The notes: a model not told the origin generated them from the sequence alone. Shown: positions 35,001 through 45,900, numbered from the stretch's first letter. The stretch is DNA of 57,989 nt from Oscillospiraceae bacterium (GCA_021205095.1 JAJPYE010000066.1:1-57989); one strand, 5' to 3'. A program made the numbers and translations.

Positions 35001-38000
35001 CGACCTCTACACCGCGACCTTCACTCTTTCCGCACCTGCGGCGGAGGCTGAAAGTCCTGTTTATCAATACACCATCGATCTGAAAGTAACTGATGACAAC
35101 AGCACCAGCGACAGCAAAGAGGACACAGAGGTCGTTATCTTCGACACCAAGGCTCCCACCGAGAAGATCACCAGCAACGGAACAGCCACCGTTGACACCT
35201 CCGACTGGGCCGACACCTGGGCACAGTCCCACACCGTGGTGGTGGAGTTCACCGACCAGACGACTTATGATTCCGGCATTGCCAGCACAACCTATTATAT
35301 CGAAGCCAGCAGCAGTGACTACAACGTCAACAACATCACGGTTAACAACGGCGCGGCGGCAACAGAAGAGAGCAAAGCTGACTACGAAAGCGGCACTTCG
35401 CTGGAAATCAAGGTTGCCGATGGCGCAACCTTCGAAGGAACCCTATACATCACCGCCACCGACAACGTGGGGAACACCAACATCGTGAAGATCCCCCTGG
35501 CCCTGGACGCCGACGATCCTGACGTGACGGTTGGCACGCCGTACTATACGAATGAGGATAGCAGCACTACTGATCTGACAGCCTCCAGCGGCACCTACTA
35601 TGCCAACGCGGGCGTCACCTACCCCCTGACTGTTGAGGACAATGAGCTTGCAAGCGTTACCGTTACGGTGACAGAGAGCAGCGAAACCGAAGAGGGCGGA
35701 GAAAGCACAACCTCCTACACCTTGACCTACGCCTATGATGCAACAACCAGTAAATGGATTGCCAGTGACGAAAACGACACACTGCCCACTACGGTCAAAC
35801 TCACCGAGGGAACCACGTCGTCCAGCGAATGGAACGCCACCCTGGCGATTGCCGCAGGAACAACCGGCACCACTACCACCTACACAGTGGCCGTCGAGGC
35901 GACGGACACCGCTGAAAACAGCTTGACCCCAGAAGAAAAGGATGAAGCCACCTCGACCCTGGTGATGGACAACACGGATCCGACGGCTGAAGATCCGGCT
36001 GTTGACAAAGACAGAAAGGTTCTAAAATACGCCCTGGAAGCCGGAGATGAAACCCTTCTGGATCGTGTTGTGATTACAGTAACAAGAAAAACTTTGACCG
36101 GTTATGACACCTATACATTAACCTCCACATATACAAATGGTGGATGGAGTACGCCGGAGAGTCAAGACATCAAAATTCTTGGTTCTACTATAGCTACTAT
36201 AGAGCTGAAAGTGGACGACTCCAGCGACGAAGATACATGGGCAGGAACCCTGACTATCACAGCAAAGAAAGAAATAGATAGCGACCCATATGATGTGACA
36301 ATAGTGACCTTTGACAAAGCCGGGAACAGCAGTGAAAAGACAGCCGAAGAAGTAATATTGGACACGGAACTCCCGACCGTAGAAGTTGGCAAACCGTACT
36401 ATGCGGATAGCACCGATGATACCCCGACCGAAACCGACGACACCTACTATGCCAACCAAGCTGTCAGCTACGACCTGACTGCCGACGACACAAACCTGAA
36501 AAAGGTCGTCGTGACAGTGAAGGAGAACGGCGAAAAGATTACCTACACCTATGATGAGACAGAGGGAAAGTGGACTACCGATGATAATATTTCCGGCGTC
36601 ACAATAACGCTGGGTGAGGACTGCACAGCTGCCTCCTGGGCCGCCACGCTGACCATCGCGGCAAGCGCGGATACGGCATCTGACAGCTATGTTGTGTCGG
36701 TAACAGCCACCGACAAGGATAACCCGACGGATGATGACTGGAGTACCGCCACCTCTGCCACCCTGATCATCGACACCGTAGACCCGGTTCCGACCATCAC
36801 TGGGCCGAACGACTATAGCGGCGAGAAATATTACTCCAACACCGAAGTCACCTATGACCTGAAGGTCGTGGACGAGAACCTTGAAGAAGAGCTGATCACC
36901 GTGCAGGTGAACAACGAGGACGTGAGTGCTCTTGCCGATGTTACTCTTGGCACGTGGGAGAAGGATGGCAACACCTGGACGAACACCGTGACCATCACGG
37001 CTTCGAAGAATGTTGCGTCCACAGACTACACCGTCACCCTGACCGCCACCGATTATGCGGGCAACGAGCCGACGGAACCCACTACATCCGACACTGTTGT
37101 CATAGACACCGTTGACCCAGTCGCAACCGTTGGCGCGCCCAGCGGCACCGACGGCTATGAGGACTCTGTCTATTACGCCGGTGCGGGCAGCGAAGTTACC
37201 TACAGCCTGACCGCCACGGACACGAATCTCTACAGCGAGACCATCATCGTGACGGACGGAAACGACAACAACCTCTTCTACTACGATACGCTGATTGGAG
37301 GCAACACGACCCGGGGGAATATTTCCCTGACCATCGACACCGACACCGACACCACCTGGAAGGCCACCCTGACCATCACCGCCCAGGACGGCGTGGACAC
37401 CTCCGATTACCAGGTATATCTGTGGGCGCAGGATAAGGCGCACAACGACGATTACGACACCTCTAAAATCCTGGTCATCGACACCGTGGCCCCCACCGTC
37501 ACCTATACCAATTACAGCGGAAACGTTTACGCCTCCGACTACTACGCCAACACCACCGGCAAGGTGTCCGGCACCGGGGACAGCACCTACTATGTGTTTG
37601 AGGCTTCCGCGACGACCGACCTTCATGTGACTGTCACCGTCACCGACGCAAACATCGACATGACCGGCAAGGAGATCACCGTCACCCGGTACAGCTCCCT
37701 GGCCAATGCAAAGAGCCAGATCGGCGGCTCTGTGGCCTATGTTCCCAGCGACTGGTCGTCCAACGCGGACGGCACCGTCTGGACGCAGACCGTCACCATC
37801 CCCGCCAACGCGCAGGAGGGCTATTACGTCCTGACCCTGACGGCGACGGATAAGGCGGCCAACGCCTACGACACCAACTCCGTGGGTGCCAACACCGGCG
37901 CGACGGCTAACGTTCTGGTGAACGACACCACTGCTCCCACCGTTACCGCCTCCGTGGCGAACCCCACCAACATCGGCTCCTACGGCGGGAAGAACGTCTA

Positions 38001-41000
38001 TTACGTCACCGCCAGCGGCAACCTGGCCGTTACCTTCTCCATCAGCGACAACAACGACCTGCTGACCAACGCCAACGGGGACAATTCCTCCTACAGCTTC
38101 ACCCTGTTTAAATACACCAGCGCCAACAACGCCAGCGTCGTCACCGTCCCCGCCTCCGCCAGCAACTTCACCGGCTGGAGTGGCTCGGCCACAAGCAAAA
38201 CCGGCACCTACACCCTGGATCGCTCGGCTCTGGGCCTGTCCGACGGCATCTACGCCGTGGAGCTGACCGTGACCGACCAGGCCGGGAACAGCACCACCTA
38301 TCGCAGCGATTATCTGGTCATCGATACCACCGCCCCCGAAGGCACGATTCAGGCTGGCGGCTCCGGGTTCAGCGGCTTCTGGAAGGAACTGCTGTCCACC
38401 ATCACCTTCGGCCTGTACAGCAACGACGGCATCAGCTACACCCTGACCTGGCATGACAACTCCGACAGCTTCCTGAACAGCTCCGAGGGCGTCAAGTCCG
38501 TGCAGTATGCCATCTATGACCTGGCCAGCGGCTCCCAGGCCTATACCACCACTTCGGCTCTGGCCGCCGCCAAGGACGTGAGCTGGCAGTCCGTCAGCAA
38601 CGTCTCCGCCGACAGCACCAGCGCCAGCGTGGGCAACGACGACAAGTTCGTCATCTACCTGCGGATCGAGGACATGGCCGGAAATGTGACCTATATTTCC
38701 TCCGACGGTCTGATCACCGAGAACGACCCGTCCCAGATCAACAGCGACACCACCGACCCGGAGATCCTGGTGACGGTCGCCAACGAAAACGGCAACACCA
38801 GCGGCGTGCATGACAGCAGCGTCTCCCTGGGCGTGGAGATCGTGGAATATCCCAACATCACCTTCTCCGGCATCGACCAGAGTACCATCGCCTATACCAT
38901 CTCCGACGGCTATGACGGCTCGGTGAGCCTTTCCACCACCGACGGCAGCGGCATGACCTTCAGCACCAACTCCGACGGCCTGAAGGGCTCCGGCAACCAG
39001 ACGGTCGTGGTCAGCGTTCCCGAAGGGTACGAGAGTGACCAGATTTATCTGACTGCCACCGTCACCGATAACGCCGGCAACGCCAAGACGGTGGAATACA
39101 CCGCCCTGAACGTGGATAACCGCACGCCCACCGCCACCGTCACCTATGACAACAACACGGCGTACAACAGCTACTACTTCAACTCCGCCCGCGTGGCCAC
39201 CATCGTGATTCAGGAGATGAACTTCGACGCCTCCAACACCCAGGTGACGACGGAGGGCAGCCTGAGCGGCTGGACTACCACCGGCACAGGCAGCGAGACC
39301 ACCAATACCGCCACCGTCACCTATAACCAGGACGGCGACTACACCATCGCCATTCAGTCCACCGACCTGGCCGGTCACACCATGACCGACGGCGATGTGG
39401 TGTATGAGGGCGTGGCCACCCAGAGCTTCACCATCGACATGACCGCCCCCACCGTTTCCGTCACCTTCACCGATGCGAGCGGCAACACGGTTCCCAGCGG
39501 CGGCTATGCCAACAGCACCGTGACGGCCACCATCACCGTGGTGGAGCATAACTTCGACGCAAGCTCCGCCACCAGCGGCATCCACATCACCCGCGACGGC
39601 GAGACCTACACCCCCAGCATTAGCTGGAGCAACAACGGAGATGTTCACACCGCCGTCATCACCTTCACCGAGGAGGAGGGCGCGTACTACACCTTCGACA
39701 TCAGCTTTATCGACCTGGCCAACAACCAGAGCGCGGCCTTCTCTACCCAGTCCTTCTATGTGGACACCATGGCCCCGTCCGTCGTGGTGGATAACATCTC
39801 CAACAACAGCGCCAACAACGCCGCCGTTATTGCCCCGGTGATCACCATCACCGATAAGTATTACGACGAGGCAAACGTCACCGTCACCCTGACCGGCGCG
39901 AAGACCGGCGTCGTGGCCAATGCCTATACCGTCACCGATACCGAGAACGGTCAGATCTTCACCTTCAATAACATCGAGGCGGATGACATCTACACCATCA
40001 CCGTTACCGTGACCGACCTGGCCGGGAACGTGATAGAGACCATGTATGTCACCGACTCGGAGGAAAGCACCGACAACCTGACCTTCTCCGTCAACCGCAA
40101 CGGCTCCACCTATCAGGTGGACGAGGACACCGCCGCCCTGCTGGAGAGCTATTATGTGAGCAGCATCGACGACGATGTGGTGATCGAGATCATCAACGTC
40201 GATCCCATCGAGGACATTGTGATCACCGTCACCAGAGGCCTGCTCCGCTCCTGGGATCTGACCGAGGGCGAGGATTACTCCATTGTGGAGGAGGAGATCA
40301 CCGGCGGCTACCGCTACACCATCACGATCTTCAAGGAGGTCTTTGATGAGGACGGCGCTTACTCCATCTCCATCTACACGGAGGACGCCGCGGGCAACAC
40401 CTCCACCAACAACACGGCGAACGACGACCAGGCCATCCAGCTTGACTTCTATCTGGATTCCGAAGGCCCCATCATCGTTCTGAACGACCTGGTTAAGAAT
40501 GGCCGGTATAACTACAGCGCCTATGATGAGGCCAGCGTTTCCGTCACCGACGCCACCCTGGAGGAGATCACCGTTGACATCATCTATCAGGACGGCACCG
40601 GCACGAAGACCTACACCTGGGGCGAGGAGGAGATCTACGCCGAGGACTTCACCGGCACCTTCATCGCCACCCTGGATGAGGAGAAGGCCATTGCGGAAAG
40701 CACCAGCCAGATCCGAATCGAGATCTCGGCCAGAGATAAGGCCGGCAACGTGGCCTATGGCCCGGTGGACGAGGAGACCAACGAGGTGGACGGCAACTAC
40801 TACTTCACGGTATCTACGAACCCGTTCGTCCGCTTCTTCGCCAACAAGCCTCTGTTCTATGGCACCATTGCGGCCCTGATCCTGATCATCCTGCTGATCA
40901 TCCTTCTGATCGTCCTGCGCAGGAAAAAATCCGAGGAAGAGGAAACGGGAGAGACCGTCCAGGAGGATACCAAGGGCAAGGAAAAGGCAGAGGAAAAATA

Positions 41001-41001
41001 A
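32053..41001 (+). CDS. Giant (2982 aa) repetitive cell-surface protein with C-terminal membrane anchor
   Basis: Start ATG 32053, 10 nt after AGGAGG (a GTG 9 nt earlier is too close). Signal peptide (about residues 1-37), acidic region, then two InlB/Flg_new-type repeats (ITFDANGGEF..YYAQW and one before). At least sixteen Ig-like beta-sandwich repeats follow, each starting near DTTAPTV or DTVDPV and ending TVTDLAGN-like. The C-terminus has FFANKPLFYG, one TM helix, RRKK and a Lys/Glu-rich tail; there is no LPXTG. This predicts a long rod outside the cell anchored by the TM, an adhesin-like role by analogy. Codon use is mixed and AT-richer in the first 5 kb and strongly GC-biased in the last 3.5 kb. 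Directly upstream of the type VII locus. Confidence 0.9.
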   Translation: MKKQQNVQKPLKRLLSLLLVVVLLAGQMGGALSALAWVDVDDDSGESEPSIVSEEGEGDGEGTGDGENDTSSTVTFELSDSSEHVTLGTTSVIAVDGYYTVTLTADTYYALPGSVTVGDVTVNEGENDGYSWDSTTGTLKISTSNVTASSTVTITALAGEITCTITLHADGGTIDDNDWTYDRTKDTYTLVVKASDNVPTVTLPTVVTKNDYNFGGWYTSNLYDTDGQKADTYVTVGNDVIEEYNFYAKWTKAITFDANGGEFADYDTTSVEITGTDSDVPPSVSRTGYTISGWNTEKDGTGTTVANGTSFQNLTNGATYYAQWVEVEMTIDVKESSADEAISSVSGEKDDSSNYIITATLDNAEYADTSKYKLTWSVYADDTKLTESADYTVSLDSTNGTATITVNSGVFNTTDVMLYVAATATAKNYNVDFKGSGYTVAPEETNSATYGTDLSVTIAASDNYTLTGDVTVKVDETTLTSGVTWTRNYYNGTYSLTIDGSAITGDVTVEVGTTFDADQNYAVNQATVTSSGNNYTVATSGGYTYSQNQITNSYVLIAPSGVATTITSVTVSDNTVSGTYAGIIVGTVDNVDDGGTITDSSENVYYVLGDFSGSITFTLSDGTVSGDASVTTSVNVDTTKPVVTIVPDADSVYTADDKTVYANGQVEYTLTVTEENFRTQNGYTLTVKLNGNNVDQNGYNLSNWTESEDGVYTATLTIYNGNDTSTGQVYTIDLSVTDRAGNTGTADTASLTVDKTAPEAGEAFTVTTTGDSGVATTMTLTPESGSYTVNGDFTYTVTLTDTASGVKTTDATITAVLVDSTGSEVSGVTLSPTLNANDDGTATLAISISPRDVDLENGTYQIKITGITDNAGNELANDTNETAYYSTSFVYKKGILNAAVTVKAASGNTNTYTDESGNLYYNGDVTVTLKVESSENVAWTSTEAEDGNTYYTSTDVILTINGDEVDWSNNDYSLTGFTKDEDTDLYTATFTLSAPAAEAESPVYQYTIDLKVTDDNSTSDSKEDTEVVIFDTKAPTEKITSNGTATVDTSDWADTWAQSHTVVVEFTDQTTYDSGIASTTYYIEASSSDYNVNNITVNNGAAATEESKADYESGTSLEIKVADGATFEGTLYITATDNVGNTNIVKIPLALDADDPDVTVGTPYYTNEDSSTTDLTASSGTYYANAGVTYPLTVEDNELASVTVTVTESSETEEGGESTTSYTLTYAYDATTSKWIASDENDTLPTTVKLTEGTTSSSEWNATLAIAAGTTGTTTTYTVAVEATDTAENSLTPEEKDEATSTLVMDNTDPTAEDPAVDKDRKVLKYALEAGDETLLDRVVITVTRKTLTGYDTYTLTSTYTNGGWSTPESQDIKILGSTIATIELKVDDSSDEDTWAGTLTITAKKEIDSDPYDVTIVTFDKAGNSSEKTAEEVILDTELPTVEVGKPYYADSTDDTPTETDDTYYANQAVSYDLTADDTNLKKVVVTVKENGEKITYTYDETEGKWTTDDNISGVTITLGEDCTAASWAATLTIAASADTASDSYVVSVTATDKDNPTDDDWSTATSATLIIDTVDPVPTITGPNDYSGEKYYSNTEVTYDLKVVDENLEEELITVQVNNEDVSALADVTLGTWEKDGNTWTNTVTITASKNVASTDYTVTLTATDYAGNEPTEPTTSDTVVIDTVDPVATVGAPSGTDGYEDSVYYAGAGSEVTYSLTATDTNLYSETIIVTDGNDNNLFYYDTLIGGNTTRGNISLTIDTDTDTTWKATLTITAQDGVDTSDYQVYLWAQDKAHNDDYDTSKILVIDTVAPTVTYTNYSGNVYASDYYANTTGKVSGTGDSTYYVFEASATTDLHVTVTVTDANIDMTGKEITVTRYSSLANAKSQIGGSVAYVPSDWSSNADGTVWTQTVTIPANAQEGYYVLTLTATDKAANAYDTNSVGANTGATANVLVNDTTAPTVTASVANPTNIGSYGGKNVYYVTASGNLAVTFSISDNNDLLTNANGDNSSYSFTLFKYTSANNASVVTVPASASNFTGWSGSATSKTGTYTLDRSALGLSDGIYAVELTVTDQAGNSTTYRSDYLVIDTTAPEGTIQAGGSGFSGFWKELLSTITFGLYSNDGISYTLTWHDNSDSFLNSSEGVKSVQYAIYDLASGSQAYTTTSALAAAKDVSWQSVSNVSADSTSASVGNDDKFVIYLRIEDMAGNVTYISSDGLITENDPSQINSDTTDPEILVTVANENGNTSGVHDSSVSLGVEIVEYPNITFSGIDQSTIAYTISDGYDGSVSLSTTDGSGMTFSTNSDGLKGSGNQTVVVSVPEGYESDQIYLTATVTDNAGNAKTVEYTALNVDNRTPTATVTYDNNTAYNSYYFNSARVATIVIQEMNFDASNTQVTTEGSLSGWTTTGTGSETTNTATVTYNQDGDYTIAIQSTDLAGHTMTDGDVVYEGVATQSFTIDMTAPTVSVTFTDASGNTVPSGGYANSTVTATITVVEHNFDASSATSGIHITRDGETYTPSISWSNNGDVHTAVITFTEEEGAYYTFDISFIDLANNQSAAFSTQSFYVDTMAPSVVVDNISNNSANNAAVIAPVITITDKYYDEANVTVTLTGAKTGVVANAYTVTDTENGQIFTFNNIEADDIYTITVTVTDLAGNVIETMYVTDSEESTDNLTFSVNRNGSTYQVDEDTAALLESYYVSSIDDDVVIEIINVDPIEDIVITVTRGLLRSWDLTEGEDYSIVEEEITGGYRYTITIFKEVFDEDGAYSISIYTEDAAGNTSTNNTANDDQAIQLDFYLDSEGPIIVLNDLVKNGRYNYSAYDEASVSVTDATLEEITVDIIYQDGTGTKTYTWGEEEIYAEDFTGTFIATLDEEKAIAESTSQIRIEISARDKAGNVAYGPVDEETNEVDGNYYFTVSTNPFVRFFANKPLFYGTIAALILIILLIILLIVLRRKKSEEEETGETVQEDTKGKEKAEEK

Positions 41002-41149
41002 CCCAAGCACCGACTAAATGCTTCGGCTGCGCCTGCGGGTGGAACATCCGCAGGCCGGTCGGAGGGGGCCGCCTCCCGGCGGCTCCCCACAACAAAAGAG
41101 GGGTTCGGTTTATTGGTCTGCCTCCCGGCATACAGCGAAAATGATTTCA

Positions 41150-41190
41150 TCACCGGTACTCCTGATCGAGTGCCGGTGATTCTTATTATC
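41150..41190 (+). terminator. Terminator between giant surface protein and T7SS genes
   Basis: TCACCGGTACTC pairs with GAGTGCCGGTGA (one G-U) around CTGATC, followed by TTCTTATTAT. About 150 nt after the giant gene and 40 nt before the FHA gene's ribosome site, so it ends one unit and may attenuate the next. Confidence 0.65.
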
Positions 41191-41229
41191 CGCCGCATAA
41201 AGCCGCGGCGGCGCGCGGAGGTGCAGACA

Positions 41230-42366
41230 TTGACAAAAAAAGGATTCGCGGCGGCTTTTACCGTCGTGCTGCTTCTGCTTTCGCTGCTGCTGGGAACGGC
41301 GGCTGCGGCGGAGGAATATGTCTTCACCGCAGAGGAGGCGGCGGAGACGGAAAACGTCTACGTCGGTCAGCTTCAGGAACGGCTGACGGAGCTGGGCTAT
41401 TACACCGGCGGGCAGACCATGCTCTATGACGCCGCCACGCAATATGCGGTATACCGCTTCTGTCAGCTCAACGGCCTGTCCTATTCCAGCCAGGGCGTGA
41501 CCACGGAGATCTGGAACGCCATCATCAGCGACAGCGCCGCCGCCCTGGAATCGGAGGAGGACATCTATCAGGACATTGCCTATGGCGAGACCGGCAGCGC
41601 CGTGCTGACGCTGCAAACCCGGCTGAAGGAGCTTTCCTATTACACCGACGGCGCGGAGTTGGATCCCGGCGTCTTTGACGAGGGAACCCAGAAGGCGGTG
41701 GAGACCTTCTGCCAGGTGAACCAGGTGACATACAGCGGCACCGGCGTCAGCGCCGCCGTGCAGTATATTATCTATTCCGACGGGGCTGTCAGCTATACGG
41801 ATCGGGACAAGGGAACCATTTCCCAGCGTCTTGGCAACTATATGACCGGCAGCGTATCCATGCTGGGGGGCAGCGTCCCCGTGTATCTGCTGTGGATTTG
41901 CAGCGTGATCCTGGTGGTATTGATCCTGGTGCTGTGCATATTCTTCTTTGTGCCGGGAAAGGAAAAGCAACCGCAGGGGCCGCAGCAGCCGCCGGTATAC
42001 TGGCGGAAAAGCGGCGCGCTGCGCGACGATTCCTCCGTGCTGACCCAGGGCAAGACCCATGACACCTCCAAGGCGATGATGGACGTTCAGATCCGCTTTC
42101 AGGATAAGGTGAAGAATCTCCAATGCCCCTGTGGAACGACGGTGACGATCGGCCACGGCGGCTGCACTATTCCCCTGGATAACCGGGACGTCACGGCGTC
42201 CCACGCCCACTGCGAGCTGTATTACCGGGGCGCGGTCTTAATGCTGCGGGATCACTCCACCAACGGCACCTATGTGAACGGACGGCTGGTGCATAACGCG
42301 GAGTGCCGCATCTACAGCGGAACGCAGCTAGGCGTTGGACAGCATCAGATTTACATTCAATTTTAG
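41230..42366 (+). CDS. Membrane FHA protein with peptidoglycan-binding-like repeats
   Basis: 378 aa from TTG 41230, chosen because GGAGG lies 8 nt upstream; upstream in-frame codons have no ribosome site and run through the terminator. Signal peptide (about residues 3-26; LLLLSLLLGTAAAAEE), two repeats of the PG_binding_1 type (YVGQLQERLTELGYYTGG and VLTLQTRLKELSYYTDG), TM helix (about 225-250), short cytoplasmic linker and an FHA domain (about 305-375; TASHAHCE, STNGTYVNG). Outside it can touch the wall, inside it can bind phosphothreonine. First gene of the type VII locus; no counterpart in the classical ess/yuk operons. Confidence 0.85.
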   Translation: MTKKGFAAAFTVVLLLLSLLLGTAAAAEEYVFTAEEAAETENVYVGQLQERLTELGYYTGGQTMLYDAATQYAVYRFCQLNGLSYSSQGVTTEIWNAIISDSAAALESEEDIYQDIAYGETGSAVLTLQTRLKELSYYTDGAELDPGVFDEGTQKAVETFCQVNQVTYSGTGVSAAVQYIIYSDGAVSYTDRDKGTISQRLGNYMTGSVSMLGGSVPVYLLWICSVILVVLILVLCIFFFVPGKEKQPQGPQQPPVYWRKSGALRDDSSVLTQGKTHDTSKAMMDVQIRFQDKVKNLQCPCGTTVTIGHGGCTIPLDNRDVTASHAHCELYYRGAVLMLRDHSTNGTYVNGRLVHNAECRIYSGTQLGVGQHQIYIQF

Positions 42367-42386
42367 GGAAGAAAGCGTGGAATCTA

Positions 42387-42947
42387 TTGAGTCGTAAACA
42401 AGCAATCTGCTATCTTATTGTGGCGCTTCTGGCGATAGCTGTGGGGCTTTTCTTCCTGGCGCTTCTCGTCAGCGTGTGGGTCATGCTGCTGGTGGTTCTG
42501 CTGCTGGTTCTTGCGGTGGGACTGCTGCTGCGGTGGAAGCCGACGCTGTTTCAGGTTTTCCGAAAGCAGAGCAGCGGGGCCTATCCTCCCGTTCCCCAGG
42601 GCGGCGGCAGCCGTCAGGCGGAGCGGCAGCCTATCCCCGGCCTGATCCTGATCGGACTGAATACCCCGGACAGGATGCAGATTGTTATTGACAAGGCGAA
42701 GTTTTCCCTGGGCCGGGATCCCAAGTGCGATTATGCCTTGACGGGCTGCGCCGATATTAGCCGGGTCCACGCCGTTATCCAATACGACCAAAAGCGTCAG
42801 GTCATGCTGGTGACGGATAAGGACAGCCACAATGGCACATTTTTGAATAACGTCCGCCTGGAGCCGGGGCAGCCCAAGAAAATATCGGACGGCGACCTGC
42901 TTCAGCTTGGCACGCTGCGCTTCACCGTTCAGTCCGCACGGTACTGA
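42387..42947 (+). CDS. Membrane FHA protein of the T7SS locus
   Basis: About 186 aa if it starts at TTG 42387; the frame is open further upstream into the previous gene and the ribosome site (GTGG) is weak, so the start is uncertain. Two adjacent TM helices (about residues 6-50) form a hairpin, then a short linker and a canonical FHA domain (about 95-180; FSLGRDPKCD, ISRVHAVI, SHNGTFLNN). With both termini inside, it looks like a membrane receptor for phosphorylated proteins. 21 nt after the upstream FHA gene and 47 nt before essC. Confidence 0.82.
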   Translation: MSRKQAICYLIVALLAIAVGLFFLALLVSVWVMLLVVLLLVLAVGLLLRWKPTLFQVFRKQSSGAYPPVPQGGGSRQAERQPIPGLILIGLNTPDRMQIVIDKAKFSLGRDPKCDYALTGCADISRVHAVIQYDQKRQVMLVTDKDSHNGTFLNNVRLEPGQPKKISDGDLLQLGTLRFTVQSARY

Positions 42948-42994
42948 CGCGGGAGCGCTTATATGCGCAATGAAAAAGACGAGAGGTGACGGCT

Positions 42995-45900
42995 GTGTTT
43001 TACGCCTGGATTTTTTTTGAAAACCGATTTAAGGACGTCTATCTTCCCGCTACCTCCCGGTGGTCGGAGAATATTGCGGTGTTCCATTCAGAGACCGGCT
43101 GGGATCGGGATTATTTTATTCCCATCCGGGCGCTGGACGGAAAATGCTATGTCTCCCACGGGGAGAAATTTCATTGGATAGACCAGGAACCGGGAGTGGA
43201 TGAGCTGCCGGTCACGGACGGCGCTCACTATTTCATGTCCAACGGCAAAAACCGCATTGGGCTGACCTTTGCAAGCTGCAAAAAATCGGACACGGCCTTT
43301 AAGAAATTTCTTCTTCCTGCCAGCGGAGAAACCGTGCTGGGACGCGGCCCGGACTGCGATCTGCAGGTGCGGGCGGATCTGGAGCTGGTATCCAAGCGGC
43401 AGGGCGTTTTTACCGTCAAGGCGGACGGCTCCTGCGTCTATACGGACGCGGGGAAAAACGGCAGCTATCTCAATGGTCTGTCTCTGGTGTCCGCCTCCAC
43501 CCGTCTGCGGTTTGGAGATGTGATTACGCTCAGCACCGGCATCAAGTTTATTTATCTGGGAAAGCTCCTGGCGGTCAACCGCATGAGTACCTTCGCCCAC
43601 ATCAGTCTGCCTCTGGGCGACCCGCCCGTTTCCAACCCGGACATGGAGGAACGCCAGGTTCCCTCGGTGCAGATCCAGTTTCACCGGGCACCCCGCTTCG
43701 TGCCGAAGGCGGACGCCAGCGATGTGCGCATCGAGCCGCCTATGGACAAGCAGAACCAGCAGCAGAATCCCCTTTGGCTGACCATCGGCCCGTCCTCCAC
43801 CATGGTTCTGCCTATGATGATGGGCGCGGCCATATCCAGCTCACGGGGCGGGTATATGGGCGCGGGCCTGGCCATGGTCGGCACGGCCTCCGTGCTGGCG
43901 GTCTTTTGGGGGCTGCTGAACTATCGATACCGCAAAAAACACGCCGCAGAGATAGAAGAAGCGCGGGTGTCGAAATATTATCTCTATATCACCCAGGCGG
44001 AAAAATTCCTTCAGGATCTGTCGGCCCAGGAGCGCAAGCGGCTTTTGGAAACCCGGCCTACCGTGGAGGAGTGCGCCCATTTCCCTCAGAGCAGCAGCAG
44101 CTATCGTCTCTGGGAGCGTATGCCCACCCATGAGGATTTCATGTCCGTGCGTATCGGCCTGGGAAGAGTTCCCCTGCCCAACAAAATTATTGTGGACGAT
44201 GTAAAGCTCTCCGTGATCGACGATCCCCTGCGGGATGAACCGTCCCGTCTGGCGGAAACCTACGGCTTTATGAACAATGCCCCCATTACCGTGAATCTGC
44301 GGGAGGAGACGATTTTGGGCATTTTGGGAGAGGGTATGGCCACGTCCCTGGCCCAGAGCATCCTGATCCAGCTTGCCGCCCTTCACAGCTATCATGATGT
44401 GCGTATTGCGGTCATCACGGAGGAGAGCGATCAATCCCGCTGGTCCTGGGCCAGATGGCTGCCCCATGTATTCTCCTCAGAGGATCGGGAGCTGCGCATG
44501 GTGGTTTCCGAGGACAACGCGGTGCAGGAGGTGCTGGCCTATCTGGACGGAGTCCTGATCCAGCGGCGCGAGTCTGCGGAGGAGGAGAAGTCGGAGGGGG
44601 CCGACGGCGGGAGCCTGCCGCTGCCCCATTATGTGGTGTTTTGCACAAAACCCGACCTGTTGGATAACAAGCCCATCCTTCGGCATATGCTCACAAATGC
44701 CTGGGGCATGACCCTGGTGCTGATTTCCGCCAGCATGGAAATGCTGCCGAAGGAGTGCCGCATCGTTTTGGACGCCTCGTCCAACCCCGGCTCCGCCTTT
44801 ACCGCCGAGGGGGATATTACGAAGGTGGACTTTGAATATCCCAACCTGGCCCTGGCGGACGGCTTTTCCCATATGGTGGCTCCGCTCCGTGTCAAGGACT
44901 CGGCGGAGAGCGCGGCCATCCCTTCCATGGTCTCCTTCCTGGATATTTACGGCGTCCGTCAGATCGAAAGCCTGGATGTGTGGCGGTTCTGGAATGAAAA
45001 CCACGCCTATGAGGGCTTGCGCTCTATTATCGGCCTGCGGGCCGGTTCCCAGCCCTTTGTGCTGGATATATCCGATAAATCCCATGGGCCGCATGGTCTG
45101 GTGGCGGGAACCACAGGCTCCGGCAAGAGCGTTATGCTCCAGACCTATATTCTTTCTCTGGCGCTGAACTACCACCCGGATCAGGTGCGGTTTATCCTCA
45201 TTGACTATAAGGGCGGCGGCATGGCGGAGGAGTTTCGGCGGCTGCCCCATGTAACAGGGATCATCGACAACCTGCAAACGGGCAACACCATCGCCAGAGC
45301 TCTGGCCTCCATCCAGGGCGAGATTCACCGCAGGGAAAAGCTGTTCCGCAAGGTGGGCGTCAGCAGCATAGATGATTATATTCGCTTTTTCTATGACGAC
45401 CCGGCGGAGGAGCGGCTGCCCCATCTTATCATCATCGTGGACGAGTTTGCGGAGCTGAAGGCGGATCAGCCGGACTTTATGCAGGAGCTGATCAGCGCCT
45501 CCCGTGTGGGCCGCTCCCTGGGTATTCATCTGATTTTGTCCACCCAGAAGCCCTCCAACTCCGTTTCTGACGAGATCTGGGCCAACTCCAATTTCCGCAT
45601 ATGCCTGCGCGTGCAGAGCCGCAGCGACTCCATGGAAATGCTGCGCCGTCCCGACGCGGCCTATTTGCGCAACAGAGGGCGGTGCTATGTGCAGATTGGA
45701 AACGATGAGATATTCGAGCAGGTGCAGACCAGCTACAGCGGCCTGACCTACGACCCGGAAAAGCCGTCGGAAACAGAGATTCCCCATCTGCTGGACAACG
45801 CCGGGCGATTCGTGTCTGTCAAGCGCGCGCCCAGCGTCGCCTCCGGGCGGGAGCAGACCCAGATGGACGCGGTGCTGGGGCTGATCATCCAAACGGCCAG

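Noticed and set aside
36118-41010. Open frame of 1630 codons on the minus strand opposite the giant surface-protein gene
   Set aside because: It mirrors the repetitive, GC-biased codons of the real gene, lacks a ribosome site and encodes a low-complexity Gly/Val/Asp-rich sequence.
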